Program-made: the position numbers and the translations under genes
The notes under the pieces: generated by a model
Told to the model about the DNA's origin: nothing
Databases searched by the model: none
Seen by the model: the letters and a program-made list of their open reading frames with translations, nothing else
Shown: positions 53,692 through 61,532 of the stretch, in pieces
How positions within the stretch are numbered: position 1 is the stretch's first letter
Layout of the letters: every line of letters starts with the position of its first letter
From: Macrococcus sp. 19Msa1099
Lineage (GTDB): Bacteria; Bacillota; Bacilli; Staphylococcales; Staphylococcaceae
Direction: 5' to 3'
Length of the DNA stretch: 64,000 nt
NCBI GenBank assembly: GCA_019357535.2
Contig: CP079955.1
Span: 1,240,001 to 1,304,000 of the forward strand

Positions 53692-54216
53692 TTAATCCTC
53701 CCACGTGATATATCCCTTTTTCTTAAAGTACGCTAAAAACTTACGCTCCATCATACGGTTCACTCTCGTTTTCCATTCGTCGTTTGCTTTGACCGGGACG
53801 ACCATAATAGAATAGAATCCATTTGAGTTGGCAGCTAGAACATCCGTCATCATCTGATCACCGATAACAACTGTTTCTGCCGGTTTCACATTCATCGCCT
53901 TTACAGCCTTCTTAAATGCTTGTCCCATTGGTTTACGTGCTCCAAAGATATAATCAACTTCAAGTGGTGTTGCAAACGTTGCTACACGTGCTTGATTGTT
54001 ATTCGACACAATCGTCACTTGAATGCCTGCTTCACGCATACCATTGAACCATTTAATCACTTCAGGCGTAGCAAGTTCAACATCCCAGCCGACTAACGTA
54101 TTATCGAGATCAGTTATTATTGCCTTTACACCTCTGCCTGTTAATTCTTCCGGCGTAATTTCAAATACTGACTTTGCATACTTGCTTGGTAGCAAATATT
54201 TTTTAAATATTCCCAT
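53692..54216 (-). CDS. yqeG: HAD-superfamily phosphatase YqeG
   Basis: Soluble phosphatase of unknown physiological substrate, HAD class IIIA. It has 174 residues from MGIFKKYLLP: motif I DLDNTLVGWD, motif II VSNN, motif III GDQMMTDVLAAN. The start at 54216 has AGAGGTG upstream; the 19 upstream codons are not conserved-looking. In Bacillus it precedes yqeH-aroE; here tRNA-Gly intervenes. Confidence 0.92.
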   Translation of the reverse strand: MGIFKKYLLPSKYAKSVFEITPEELTGRGVKAIITDLDNTLVGWDVELATPEVIKWFNGMREAGIQVTIVSNNNQARVATFATPLEVDYIFGARKPMGQAFKKAVKAMNVKPAETVVIGDQMMTDVLAANSNGFYSIMVVPVKANDEWKTRVNRMMERKFLAYFKKKGYITWED

Positions 54217-54266
54217 GATACACCTCTTATATTTATTACATTTATGATACCCACTATTCCTTCTGT

Positions 54267-54302
54267 AAAACAAAAGAGCGAACCAAACGATTGATTCGCT
54301 CT
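54267..54302 (-). terminator. Terminator upstream of yqeG
   Basis: A 12-bp stem AGAGCGAACCAA/TTGATTCGCTCT (one G-T pair) with an ACGA loop and TTTTGTTTT on the minus strand. It ends the greA/mtnN-side transcript after the small gene at 54310. Confidence 0.87.
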
Positions 54303-54309
54303 ATACAAC

Positions 54310-54414
54310 TTATTCGATTTCTTGATTTGGAGCGTAATCTACTTCAGTTCCATTATAGATTACAAAACCGATAATAGAAGTTGCAATCACTGCTAATGCC
54401 ATAATAAATATCAT
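54310..54414 (-). CDS. Small single-pass membrane protein, 34 residues
   Basis: Too short for most gene callers. It reads MIFIMALAVIATSIIGFVIY, then a polar tail with NGTEVDYAPN, ending EIE. One transmembrane helix (about 2-20) with a short acidic C-terminus. A strong AGGGGG Shine-Dalgarno is seven bases before the ATG, 19 bases after the mtnN stop, and a terminator follows eight bases after its stop. This framing by a ribosome binding site and terminator is the main evidence that it is real. Function unknown. Confidence 0.72.
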   Translation of the reverse strand: MIFIMALAVIATSIIGFVIYNGTEVDYAPNQEIE

Positions 54415-54433
54415 ATATAAGCCCCCTAGCTTA

Positions 54434-55120
54434 TTATAATGTCTCTAATAATGATTTTACAATGTTAGAACTTGATACGCAAGCTACTTTTAAAAATTGC
54501 TCGAAACTCATCTCAGCTTCACCATTTGCTAAATCACTTACAGCGCGCGTAATGATGAATGGTGTATTAAACTGATAACACGTCTGTGCAACTGCCGCTG
54601 CTTCCATCTCAACAGCCATTGCGTCAGGAAACTTCTCTAATATCGATGCTTTCATCTCAGCTGAGCCGATAAAGCTATCTCCTGAAACGATTAAACCCGT
54701 TTGTGCAGTATAGTTATGTTTGGATATCGCACGTTTAGTTTTATCTATTAGCATGTCGTCTGCTTTATAAGTTTCAGGCATCATCGGCACCTGACCTTGT
54801 GCATACCCAAATGCAGTTGCATCTACATCATGATGCAGAACATCTGTACTCACTAATACATCTCCAACCGTAAGTCCTGAACCTAAACCACCTGCACTAC
54901 CTGTATTGATAATATAGTCTGGTTTAAAATTAGAAATCAGTAAAGTTGTACAAATGGCTGCATTCACTTTACCGATACCGCTTTGCATCAGAACAACTTC
55001 CTTGCCCAAAAGTAAGCCTCTATAAATTTCAACATGTGCAATTTTTTCAGTCGTTAAGTTTTGTATTTCACTTTTTAAAATTGCAACCTCTTCTTCCATC
55101 GCACCAATAATACCAATCAT
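54434..55120 (-). CDS. mtnN: 5'-methylthioadenosine/S-adenosylhomocysteine nucleosidase
   Basis: Hydrolyses MTA and SAH in methionine salvage, and supplies the S-ribosylhomocysteine used for AI-2. It has 228 residues: [12 protein letters not shown] with the catalytic Glu12, GSAGGLG, and the active-site Asp in [13 protein letters not shown]. The start at 55120 follows GGAGGAAAATT; the 11 upstream codons are not part of the family. Confidence 0.95.
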   Translation of the reverse strand: MIGIIGAMEEEVAILKSEIQNLTTEKIAHVEIYRGLLLGKEVVLMQSGIGKVNAAICTTLLISNFKPDYIINTGSAGGLGSGLTVGDVLVSTDVLHHDVDATAFGYAQGQVPMMPETYKADDMLIDKTKRAISKHNYTAQTGLIVSGDSFIGSAEMKASILEKFPDAMAVEMEAAAVAQTCYQFNTPFIITRAVSDLANGEAEMSFEQFLKVACVSSSNIVKSLLETL

Positions 55121-55177
55121 AATTTTCCTCCACATAAAAGGTTCAAAGGACACCTGCTCAACCTTTTCAACATTTAT

Positions 55178-55654
55178 TTAGCTAATTTCAACAATTTTTA
55201 CTCGCATTTCATTACCGTTTGGAAGCGGCACGTTCACTTCATCGCCAACTTTTTTACCAAGTAACGCTTTAGCAATTGGCGATTCATTAGAAATCTTACC
55301 TTCAAATGGATCAGCTTCTGCGCTACCGACAATCTTATATGATTCTTCTTCATTTCCAGGTACTTCTGCAAATGTTACAGTTCGACCGATTTGTACCTCT
55401 GACTTTGAACCGTCATCTTCAATGATTACAGCATGACGTAACATCATTTCGATTTTTGTAATTTCCTGTTCAACGAAACCCTGCTCATCCTTTGCTGCAT
55501 CATACTCAGAGTTCTCAGACAAATCACCGAAGCTACGCGCAACCTTAATTTTTTCTACAACTTCAGGACGACGTACTGTCTTCAAATGTTCTAATTCAAC
55601 TTCTAATTTGTCAAAACCTTCTTGTGTCATTGGGTACTCTTTTTGCATTTCCAT
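55178..55654 (-). CDS. greA: Transcription elongation factor GreA
   Basis: Rescues backtracked RNA polymerase through the secondary channel. It has 158 residues: an N-terminal coiled-coil hairpin with the acidic tip ([16 protein letters not shown]) and a C-terminal FKBP-like domain ([10 protein letters not shown]). AGAAGGA precedes the ATG. It is downstream of udk, as in Bacillus. Confidence 0.97.
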   Translation of the reverse strand: MEMQKEYPMTQEGFDKLEVELEHLKTVRRPEVVEKIKVARSFGDLSENSEYDAAKDEQGFVEQEITKIEMMLRHAVIIEDDGSKSEVQIGRTVTFAEVPGNEEESYKIVGSAEADPFEGKISNESPIAKALLGKKVGDEVNVPLPNGNEMRVKIVEIS

Positions 55655-55676
55655 AAATAATCCTTCTTTCCTAATT

Positions 55677-56297
55677 CTAAACTTGAATTAATGATTGTAT
55701 TTTTGTTGTCATTATATCGATTGCAACTGAATTACTTCCACCTTCTGGAATGATAATATCAGCATATTTCTTGGTTGGCTCGATAAACTGATTATGCATC
55801 GGTCTTACCACCGTCAAATACTGATCGATAACAGATTCCATCGTGCGTCCGCGATCTTTAATATCTCTGACGATACGACGCAGTATTCTTAGATCGGCAT
55901 CGGTATCTACATAGATCTTCACATCCATGAGGTCACGAAGATCGCTATTTTCCAGTGCAAAAATGCCTTCTACTATAATAACATCTTTTGGTTCAAATGT
56001 AATCGTTTTCTCACTTCTTGTATGATTTGAATAATCATATGTCGGAACTTCTACCGTCTTACCATTACGCAAATCTTTCAAGTTTTGAATGAGCAGTTCA
56101 TTATCAAACGCAAAAGGATGATCATAGTTTGTTTTTAGACGTTCTTCAAAGGTGAGATGATCCTGATTTTTGTAATAGTAATCCTGCTCAATGAGAGCAA
56201 CACTATATCCTTCTAGATTCTTTAATATCTTAGATGTCACGGAAGTTTTACCTGAACCTGATCCTCCCGCAATGCCGATAATCGTCGTTTTGCTCAT
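55677..56297 (-). CDS. udk: Uridine kinase
   Basis: Phosphorylates uridine and cytidine in salvage. It has 206 residues: Walker [10 protein letters not shown] (10-18), [17 protein letters not shown] and [12 protein letters not shown]. It overlaps the trhP2 stop by one base, so it is translationally coupled to it. Confidence 0.97.
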   Translation of the reverse strand: MSKTTIIGIAGGSGSGKTSVTSKILKNLEGYSVALIEQDYYYKNQDHLTFEERLKTNYDHPFAFDNELLIQNLKDLRNGKTVEVPTYDYSNHTRSEKTITFEPKDVIIVEGIFALENSDLRDLMDVKIYVDTDADLRILRRIVRDIKDRGRTMESVIDQYLTVVRPMHNQFIEPTKKYADIIIPEGGSNSVAIDIMTTKIQSLIQV

Positions 56298-57559
56298 CAG
56301 TTCAGTTCCTTCCTCATCATATTCATCGGATAGACCGGATGATCTACTTTAATTTGTACAATTTGTAACGGGTGGCGGGCAGCATCTAATACATTGCCCT
56401 CTTCATCGACAATTTCAGTTACAACTTGTCTGAAATTTTCAATTTCCGGACCGAAAAATTCAATTTCCTGACCTGGTTTAAAGTTATTACGTTGCTGAAT
56501 GGTCGCAATTTGAGTTGTTTCATCATAGTCTAGTACTAAACCACAGAAATCATATGGTGTTTTCTTAGATTGCTCGTGTCCAAACATCTGCTCTTCAAAT
56601 CCTGGTACACCTTCAAAGAAAGCAGAGGCTGTATCACGGTTCGCACATTTATCAAGCTCGACTAACCATTCTGGATCAATCTTAAAGTTTTCCGGGTCAT
56701 TGACATAAGCATCAATGACCTTACGATAAACGGATACAACCGTTGCAATATAATGGATTGATTTCATACGTCCTTCAATTTTAAGTGAGTCAACACCGAT
56801 ATCAATCATCTTCGGAATGCTTTCAATAAGCTTCAAGTCTTTTGGACTCATTGCAAATGGTGTTACGTTATCTCCTTCATAAGCTACATCCAGTTCACCA
56901 TCATTAACTGTAATAAGATCATAATCCCAGCGACAGCTCTGACAACAGCCACCACGGTTTGAGTCTCGTGCTGTCATATGGTTACTTAATGTACAGCGCC
57001 CAGAATATGCAATACACATTGCACCATGAATAAACGCTTCAATCTCGATGTCTATTTTCTCTTTCATTTCTTTTATTTCTTCTGCGCTAGTCTCACGTGC
57101 TAATACAACACGCTCTAACCCTTCAGATTTCCAGTACTCAACGGCTTTAACATTCGATAATGATTGCTGTGTTGATAAATGGATTTCTAATTTCGGTGCG
57201 ACGCGCTTACACGTCTCAATAATTAACGGGTCTGCAACGATAATACCTGTTGCCCCAGCCCCTTCTAACTTCTGTAAATATTCTTCTAATCCAGGCATGT
57301 TCTCGTCATGAGCAATAATATTTGTTGTTATATATATTTTTGCACCATATCGGTTGGCAAATTCAACGCCTTCTTTGATTTCTTCTATTGTAAAGTTATC
57401 AGCATTAGAGCGCAGACCATACTCCTGTCCACCTAAAAAGACAGCGTCGGCACCGTAATGTACTGCTATTTTTAACTTTTCAAGGTTTCCAGCAGGCGCT
57501 AATAATTCCGGCTTTTTAATTTTTGGTTGCTGATTGATGATTTCCATTTCAGTTTTCAT
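56297..57559 (-). CDS. trhP2: tRNA 5-hydroxyuridine synthesis protein, U32 peptidase family (YrrO/TrhP2)
   Basis: Prephenate-dependent tRNA hydroxylation that makes ho5U34. It has 420 residues: U32 N-terminal motif [25 protein letters not shown], and a cysteine cluster CIAYSGRC with CCQSC that can hold an Fe-S centre. AAGGAATGATAAT precedes the ATG. It follows trhP1 and precedes udk. Function is inferred from characterised B. subtilis and E. coli relatives. Confidence 0.9.
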   Translation of the reverse strand: MKTEMEIINQQPKIKKPELLAPAGNLEKLKIAVHYGADAVFLGGQEYGLRSNADNFTIEEIKEGVEFANRYGAKIYITTNIIAHDENMPGLEEYLQKLEGAGATGIIVADPLIIETCKRVAPKLEIHLSTQQSLSNVKAVEYWKSEGLERVVLARETSAEEIKEMKEKIDIEIEAFIHGAMCIAYSGRCTLSNHMTARDSNRGGCCQSCRWDYDLITVNDGELDVAYEGDNVTPFAMSPKDLKLIESIPKMIDIGVDSLKIEGRMKSIHYIATVVSVYRKVIDAYVNDPENFKIDPEWLVELDKCANRDTASAFFEGVPGFEEQMFGHEQSKKTPYDFCGLVLDYDETTQIATIQQRNNFKPGQEIEFFGPEIENFRQVVTEIVDEEGNVLDAARHPLQIVQIKVDHPVYPMNMMRKELN

Positions 57560-57582
57560 ATTATCATTCCTTAATTTCCATA

Positions 57583-58506
57583 TTAGTAAACAGTTTGTTT
57601 AAATAAGAATCCTTGATCAAGTGGACGATGTTCAGGCTGGATTTCTTCAATCATATCGATTAAATCAAACTTCGCATCATCATATAGATCAGGGTCTTCG
57701 TTAAATAGATCGATTGCCTGACGGTAAGCTCTCGTTACTGTCGTAATATAATCTTCACTATGCAATACACCGTCAATCTTAAAGCTATCGATATCTGCTT
57801 CAAGCAGCTCTTCTAATTCTTCGATGACGCAAATATCGTTTGGACTCATAATATGCGTTCCATTACTATCTTCAAAGATTGGATATTTATTATTACGCTC
57901 TTCATCATATAACAGCATGCTATCAGCTTGTGCTCTATTCTCTATCTTCATTACTTTATCTTGATACATAAAGTAGTTCCCGAGTAAATTACGTTTTGAC
58001 TGGAACATACATGTCATTCCATGCACCTGCACTTCTATCTCAACATTCGCATGCGTTTTAATATTCATTACTTCTTCTAATGAGAGTTCGCGTGCTAGCA
58101 CTGCGCGATTCGCGCCACGCTCACCCCAGTAATTGCATTGGAAATAATTAGTTACGAGCGTCTCTTGATTCCACTGTAATGGAATCGTATTTCCAAGTTC
58201 GCGTGCATACATGACAATCGCCGGATCACCGAAACTAATCGCATCAATGTCTAATGTATGCAGATACTTCATATAATCTTCAACATCATCTAAATGTTCA
58301 TTATGAAATAATCCATTAACTGCTACATACACCTTCTTGCCATGTGCATGAATTTTCTCAGCAGCAAGTCTTACTTCTTCTCTATTAAATTCACCGGCAA
58401 GTCTTAATCCAAACTTTGACTCACCTATTAAAAATGCATCAGCACCCGCTTCAATTAATGCATCTATATGTAATAACGATTTTGGTGTTACTAATAATTC
58501 TGTCAT
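57583..58506 (-). CDS. trhP1: tRNA 5-hydroxyuridine synthesis partner, U32 peptidase family (YrrN/TrhP1)
   Basis: Second U32-type protein of ho5U34 synthesis, 307 residues. It has the same alpha/beta barrel pattern (EAGADAFLIGESKFGLRLAGEF) but only one cysteine in the region where TrhP2 has four (HGMTCMFQSKRNLLG). It is therefore unlikely to carry its own Fe-S cluster and probably acts as a partner of TrhP2. It lies between trmR and trhP2. Confidence 0.88.
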   Translation of the reverse strand: MTELLVTPKSLLHIDALIEAGADAFLIGESKFGLRLAGEFNREEVRLAAEKIHAHGKKVYVAVNGLFHNEHLDDVEDYMKYLHTLDIDAISFGDPAIVMYARELGNTIPLQWNQETLVTNYFQCNYWGERGANRAVLARELSLEEVMNIKTHANVEIEVQVHGMTCMFQSKRNLLGNYFMYQDKVMKIENRAQADSMLLYDEERNNKYPIFEDSNGTHIMSPNDICVIEELEELLEADIDSFKIDGVLHSEDYITTVTRAYRQAIDLFNEDPDLYDDAKFDLIDMIEEIQPEHRPLDQGFLFKQTVY

Positions 58507-58517
58507 TGTGTTCTCCT

Positions 58518-59141
58518 TTATTTCTTAATTGATATGCTCATGCCATCGCCGATATCAAGAAAGTTTGTATCATAATCCGGGTGTTCACTTAACCACGTAT
58601 TATATTTTTCAATTTTACGTACCATCTGTTTTACATTTCTACTGCGTACAATTTCAATATTACCAACAAAATCATGATATAAAATGTTGTCCGTAATAAT
58701 TAATCCCCCTTGTCTTACGAGTGGACTGTACAGTTCAAAAAACTTCATCGACTGTGCTTTTGCGGCATCGATAAACAATATATCATACTGTCTATCATTT
58801 ACATCATGAAATGCTTCAAGTGCATCTTTGTATATCGGTCTAATCTGCTTCGTGTTAAACGTCTCAAAATTTAACAACGCTGTTTGATACATTGTTTCAT
58901 TACGTTCGATCGTCGTAACATGAATCGCATCATCTACAGAAGCAAAATGCAAAGCACTATATCCAATTGCTGTACCTATTTCAAGAATAGATTGCGCTTT
59001 ATGAATTCGAATCAACTGTTTAACAAATTCTACAGAAATCTTATCCATAATTGGCACTTCATTATCAATTGCATATTGAATTAACGTATCAATATCATTT
59101 ACTGGATTTAAATTACTGATATATGTTGCTTCTTTAATCAT
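58518..59141 (-). CDS. trmR: tRNA 5-hydroxyuridine methyltransferase (YrrM/TrmR)
   Basis: SAM-dependent O-methyltransferase that converts ho5U34 to mo5U34 in tRNA. It has 207 residues: ILEIGTAIGYSALHFA (SAM motif I), LFIDAAKAQSM with metal-binding Asp, and IITDNILYHD. It is first in the trmR-trhP1-trhP2-udk-greA run, so the whole wobble-base pathway is in one transcript, behind a leader with a palindromic promoter and attenuator-like hairpin. Confidence 0.9.
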   Translation of the reverse strand: MIKEATYISNLNPVNDIDTLIQYAIDNEVPIMDKISVEFVKQLIRIHKAQSILEIGTAIGYSALHFASVDDAIHVTTIERNETMYQTALLNFETFNTKQIRPIYKDALEAFHDVNDRQYDILFIDAAKAQSMKFFELYSPLVRQGGLIITDNILYHDFVGNIEIVRSRNVKQMVRKIEKYNTWLSEHPDYDTNFLDIGDGMSISIKK

Positions 59142-59159
59142 CTAAACAATCCTTTAACG

Positions 59160-59186
59160 AAAAAATTACCAACCACACGGCTGGTA
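59160..59186 (-). terminator. Attenuator-like hairpin in the trmR leader
   Basis: Stem TACCAGCC/GGTTGGTA on the minus strand (one G-T pair) with a GTGT loop is followed at once by ATTTTTT. It lies after the predicted transcription start and 18 bases before the trmR ATG. It has the form of an intrinsic terminator inside the leader. No leader peptide start codon is seen. Confidence 0.6.
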
Positions 59187-59208
59187 GTAGAAAATTTATT
59201 TTCAAAGT

Positions 59209-59237
59209 ATTGTATCACATTTTAGTAGAAAATGTAA
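59209..59237 (-). promoter_or_regulatory. Promoter of trmR-trhP1-trhP2 with internal palindrome
   Basis: On the minus strand TTACAT (59237-59232) and TACAAT (59214-59209, extended by TGA) are exactly 17 bases apart. Between and over them lies the perfect dyad ACATTTT-AGTAG-AAAATGT (59217-59235), an operator-like position for a repressor. Confidence 0.72.
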
Positions 59238-59266
59238 TAGGTAATTCATTAACAAACGTTATGTAT

Positions 59267-59317
59267 ATAATTAAAATCCGGTCAATGACGAAAAGTCACC
59301 ACCCGGATTTTAATTAT
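59267..59317 (-). terminator. Terminator of mltG
   Basis: A perfect 15-bp outer stem ATAATTAAAATCCGG/CCGGATTTTAATTAT encloses a 21-base loop that can form a smaller GTCA/TGAC stem. The mltG TAA touches the arm. Confidence 0.82.
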
Positions 59318-60453
59318 TAATTTTCAACACTATCAATATGTTTATCTTTTTTCTCTAAATGTTCATCTAATGTTTTAGAGAAATAGTTTTTCCCGTCTTT
59401 ATCTGCTAAGAAGTATAAATAATCCGTTTTCGCCGGGTTTAATACACTTTCCATAGACGCAGTACCGCTCGTTGCAATCGGTCCAGGTGGTAATCCTGTG
59501 TGAATGTACGTATTATAAGGGGAGTCCACTTTTAAGTCTGCTTCATAAGTTACTGCTTTATGCTTTCCAAGTGCATATAGTACAGTTGGATCTGTCTGCA
59601 GAGGCATTTCAGGATTTTCACCCATACGATTAATAAATACTGATGCAATTTTCGCACGGTCTGTTAATCCTGTCGCTTCACGCTCCACAAGAGAACTGAA
59701 TGTTAAAAATTCATGGAAAGTAAGTTTCCTTTCTTTGCCTGCTTCAGTAATAATAATACCGCCATACTTATCCCATAAAGGAAAGGCATTATGCTCCATG
59801 GCAGTAAGCATCTTGTCAACAACTTGTTCAACCGTTGGGTTCTCTTCAGTAAAATCATACGTAGCCGGGAATAAATAACCTTCTAGAGGGGACTTGATAT
59901 CTTTAGCTAATACTTCATCTGTAACTAACTTCGGATGCTTCTGCATCATCTTTTTAACAAAAGTTTTATCATTTACAGTCTTCATAAATTCTTCCTTAGA
60001 GATATCCGTCTTCTTAGATACGATATCAGCAATTTGATCCATCGTCATCCCTTCAGGCACATTCATCTTGAATAGTACAGGTAGATATACTTCACCTTTT
60101 TGTAAGCTCTTTGCGATTTGATCATAAGTCATTGAGGGTGAGAATTCATAATTCCCTGCCTGGAAGTTAGAAATATTATTAAACTTTAAATAATATTTGA
60201 ACATCTTACTATTCTTAATGATTTTCTTTTTCTCTAACTTTTCTCCAATCATCGTTGCCGTTTCACCCGGAAGCACTTCAACTTTCGTTACCGTCTTATT
60301 TCCTGGATCCAGTGGCTTTTGACTTGCATTAAAATATATAAAGCCTGCAATACCTAATACAACAGCGCCTAATAAAATAATACCAATGATAATAGAAGAA
60401 AGAAGTTTAGAGAACGTCTTTGAATCTCTAATTTCTTTGTTCCTGTTTGTCAT
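59317..60453 (-). CDS. mltG: Endolytic murein transglycosylase MltG
   Basis: Membrane-anchored enzyme that cleaves nascent glycan strands. It has 378 residues: one N-terminal transmembrane helix (about 18-42), a LysM-like subdomain (VEVLPGETATMIGEKLEKKKIIKN), and the YceG catalytic domain with the Glu in FSSLVEREA. The ATG at 60453 has AAGGAGA six bases upstream; the GTG at 60456 is too close. It is last in an ireB-ruvX-yrzB-mltG run. Confidence 0.94.
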   Translation of the reverse strand: MTNRNKEIRDSKTFSKLLSSIIIGIILLGAVVLGIAGFIYFNASQKPLDPGNKTVTKVEVLPGETATMIGEKLEKKKIIKNSKMFKYYLKFNNISNFQAGNYEFSPSMTYDQIAKSLQKGEVYLPVLFKMNVPEGMTMDQIADIVSKKTDISKEEFMKTVNDKTFVKKMMQKHPKLVTDEVLAKDIKSPLEGYLFPATYDFTEENPTVEQVVDKMLTAMEHNAFPLWDKYGGIIITEAGKERKLTFHEFLTFSSLVEREATGLTDRAKIASVFINRMGENPEMPLQTDPTVLYALGKHKAVTYEADLKVDSPYNTYIHTGLPPGPIATSGTASMESVLNPAKTDYLYFLADKDGKNYFSKTLDEHLEKKDKHIDSVEN

Positions 60454-60468
60454 CACAGTCTCCTTCTA

Positions 60469-60780
60469 TTATTCTCCGTCAAAGTTCGTATTTACAACTT
60501 CTTCAATCATATCCCACTCTTCATCTGTTTCAACTGGTAGTAATTTACCACCTTCACCGTCTTCACTAGGCTCATTAATCATAGGAATTAATTCAATTTC
60601 TTCTTCCTCATCTGCGCCTTCTTCAGCTAAGATAATGTATGTCTTCTCAAATTCAGGGTGATAGAATTCTAATAGTTTACGGTATAATACTTCGTTACCT
60701 TCTTCATCAAATAATGTTAATAGCTCTTCTTCGTTATTAATATCTAATGTTCCTTGGTTTAATTCATTGTTTTCTGTCAT
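60469..60780 (-). CDS. yrzB: DUF1292 family protein YrzB
   Basis: Small acidic cytosolic protein of unknown function, 103 residues from [10 protein letters not shown]. It is very rich in Glu/Asp; the DUF1292 core [28 protein letters not shown] is present. The ATG at 60780 is better placed after AAAGGA than the one at 60789. It stays between ruvX and mltG as in Bacillus. Confidence 0.9.
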   Translation of the reverse strand: MTENNELNQGTLDINNEEELLTLFDEEGNEVLYRKLLEFYHPEFEKTYIILAEEGADEEEEIELIPMINEPSEDGEGGKLLPVETDEEWDMIEEVVNTNFDGE

Positions 60781-60795
60781 GTTTATCATCCTTTT

Positions 60796-61215
60796 CTATT
60801 TAGAGTTAAGATAACCTTGCAGTATAAATACTGCTGCCATCTTGTCGATTACTTGCTTACGTTTCTTACGTGATACATCGGCTTCAAGCAAACTACGCTC
60901 AGCACCAACTGTAGAAAGTCGCTCATCCCACATGATGATATCAAGTTCAGGACAACTTGACTTTAACATTTCACTAAAGTGCAGTGATGCCTCTCCACTT
61001 GGACCAATCGTGTTATTCATATTTTTAGGGAGTCCGATTACCGCCGTAGTTACATTATTTGTTTCTATTATTTCTTTAAGTGCTTCAATTCCATAATCTT
61101 CATTCGCTTCATCGATACGGAGTGTTGTTAAACCTTGAGCAGTCCATCCCATAGCATCACTAAGAGCGACACCTATAGTCTTTGAGCCGACGTCTAGTCC
61201 TATTGATTTATGCAT
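60796..61215 (-). CDS. ruvX: Holliday junction resolvase-like RuvX/YqgF
   Basis: RNase H-fold nuclease implicated in 16S rRNA 5' processing. It has 139 residues from [20 protein letters not shown], with catalytic Asp in GLDVGS and [14 protein letters not shown] further on. The start at 61215 overlaps the ireB end by eight bases; the 18 upstream codons are inside ireB. Confidence 0.94.
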   Translation of the reverse strand: MHKSIGLDVGSKTIGVALSDAMGWTAQGLTTLRIDEANEDYGIEALKEIIETNNVTTAVIGLPKNMNNTIGPSGEASLHFSEMLKSSCPELDIIMWDERLSTVGAERSLLEADVSRKKRKQVIDKMAAVFILQGYLNSK

Positions 61216-61471
61216 TGGTTTTCTCTGAATTGATATAACTTGATACAAGTTGTTCCATAATTTCGTCACGGTCTAATCTGCGAATTTGATTACGTGCATC
61301 ATTATGTCTAGGAATATAGGCTGGATCACCCGATAATAAATAGCCAACAATCTGATTAATCGGGTTATATCCGCGCTCTTCCAGCGTATTGTAGACATTT
61401 AATAATACGGTGCGAACTTCTTCTTTGGGTAAGTCTTCGATGTTAAATTTCATCGTCTTGTCAAATTCCAC
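61208..61471 (-). CDS. ireB: IreB family regulatory phosphoprotein (YrzL)
   Basis: Small protein phosphorylated by the PASTA kinase IreK in enterococci, where it limits cephalosporin resistance. It has 87 residues: [20 protein letters not shown] with the threonine region that is phosphorylated in the family, then [23 protein letters not shown]. The start is GTG at 61471, eight bases after AAGGAG. It is immediately downstream of alaS. Confidence 0.92.
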   Translation of the reverse strand: MEFDKTMKFNIEDLPKEEVRTVLLNVYNTLEERGYNPINQIVGYLLSGDPAYIPRHNDARNQIRRLDRDEIMEQLVSSYINSEKTNA

Positions 61472-61532
61472 TTGAAACACTCCTTTTAGTATGACCTGAT
61501 ACACATTCATCATACTATAGATAACATTTTAA

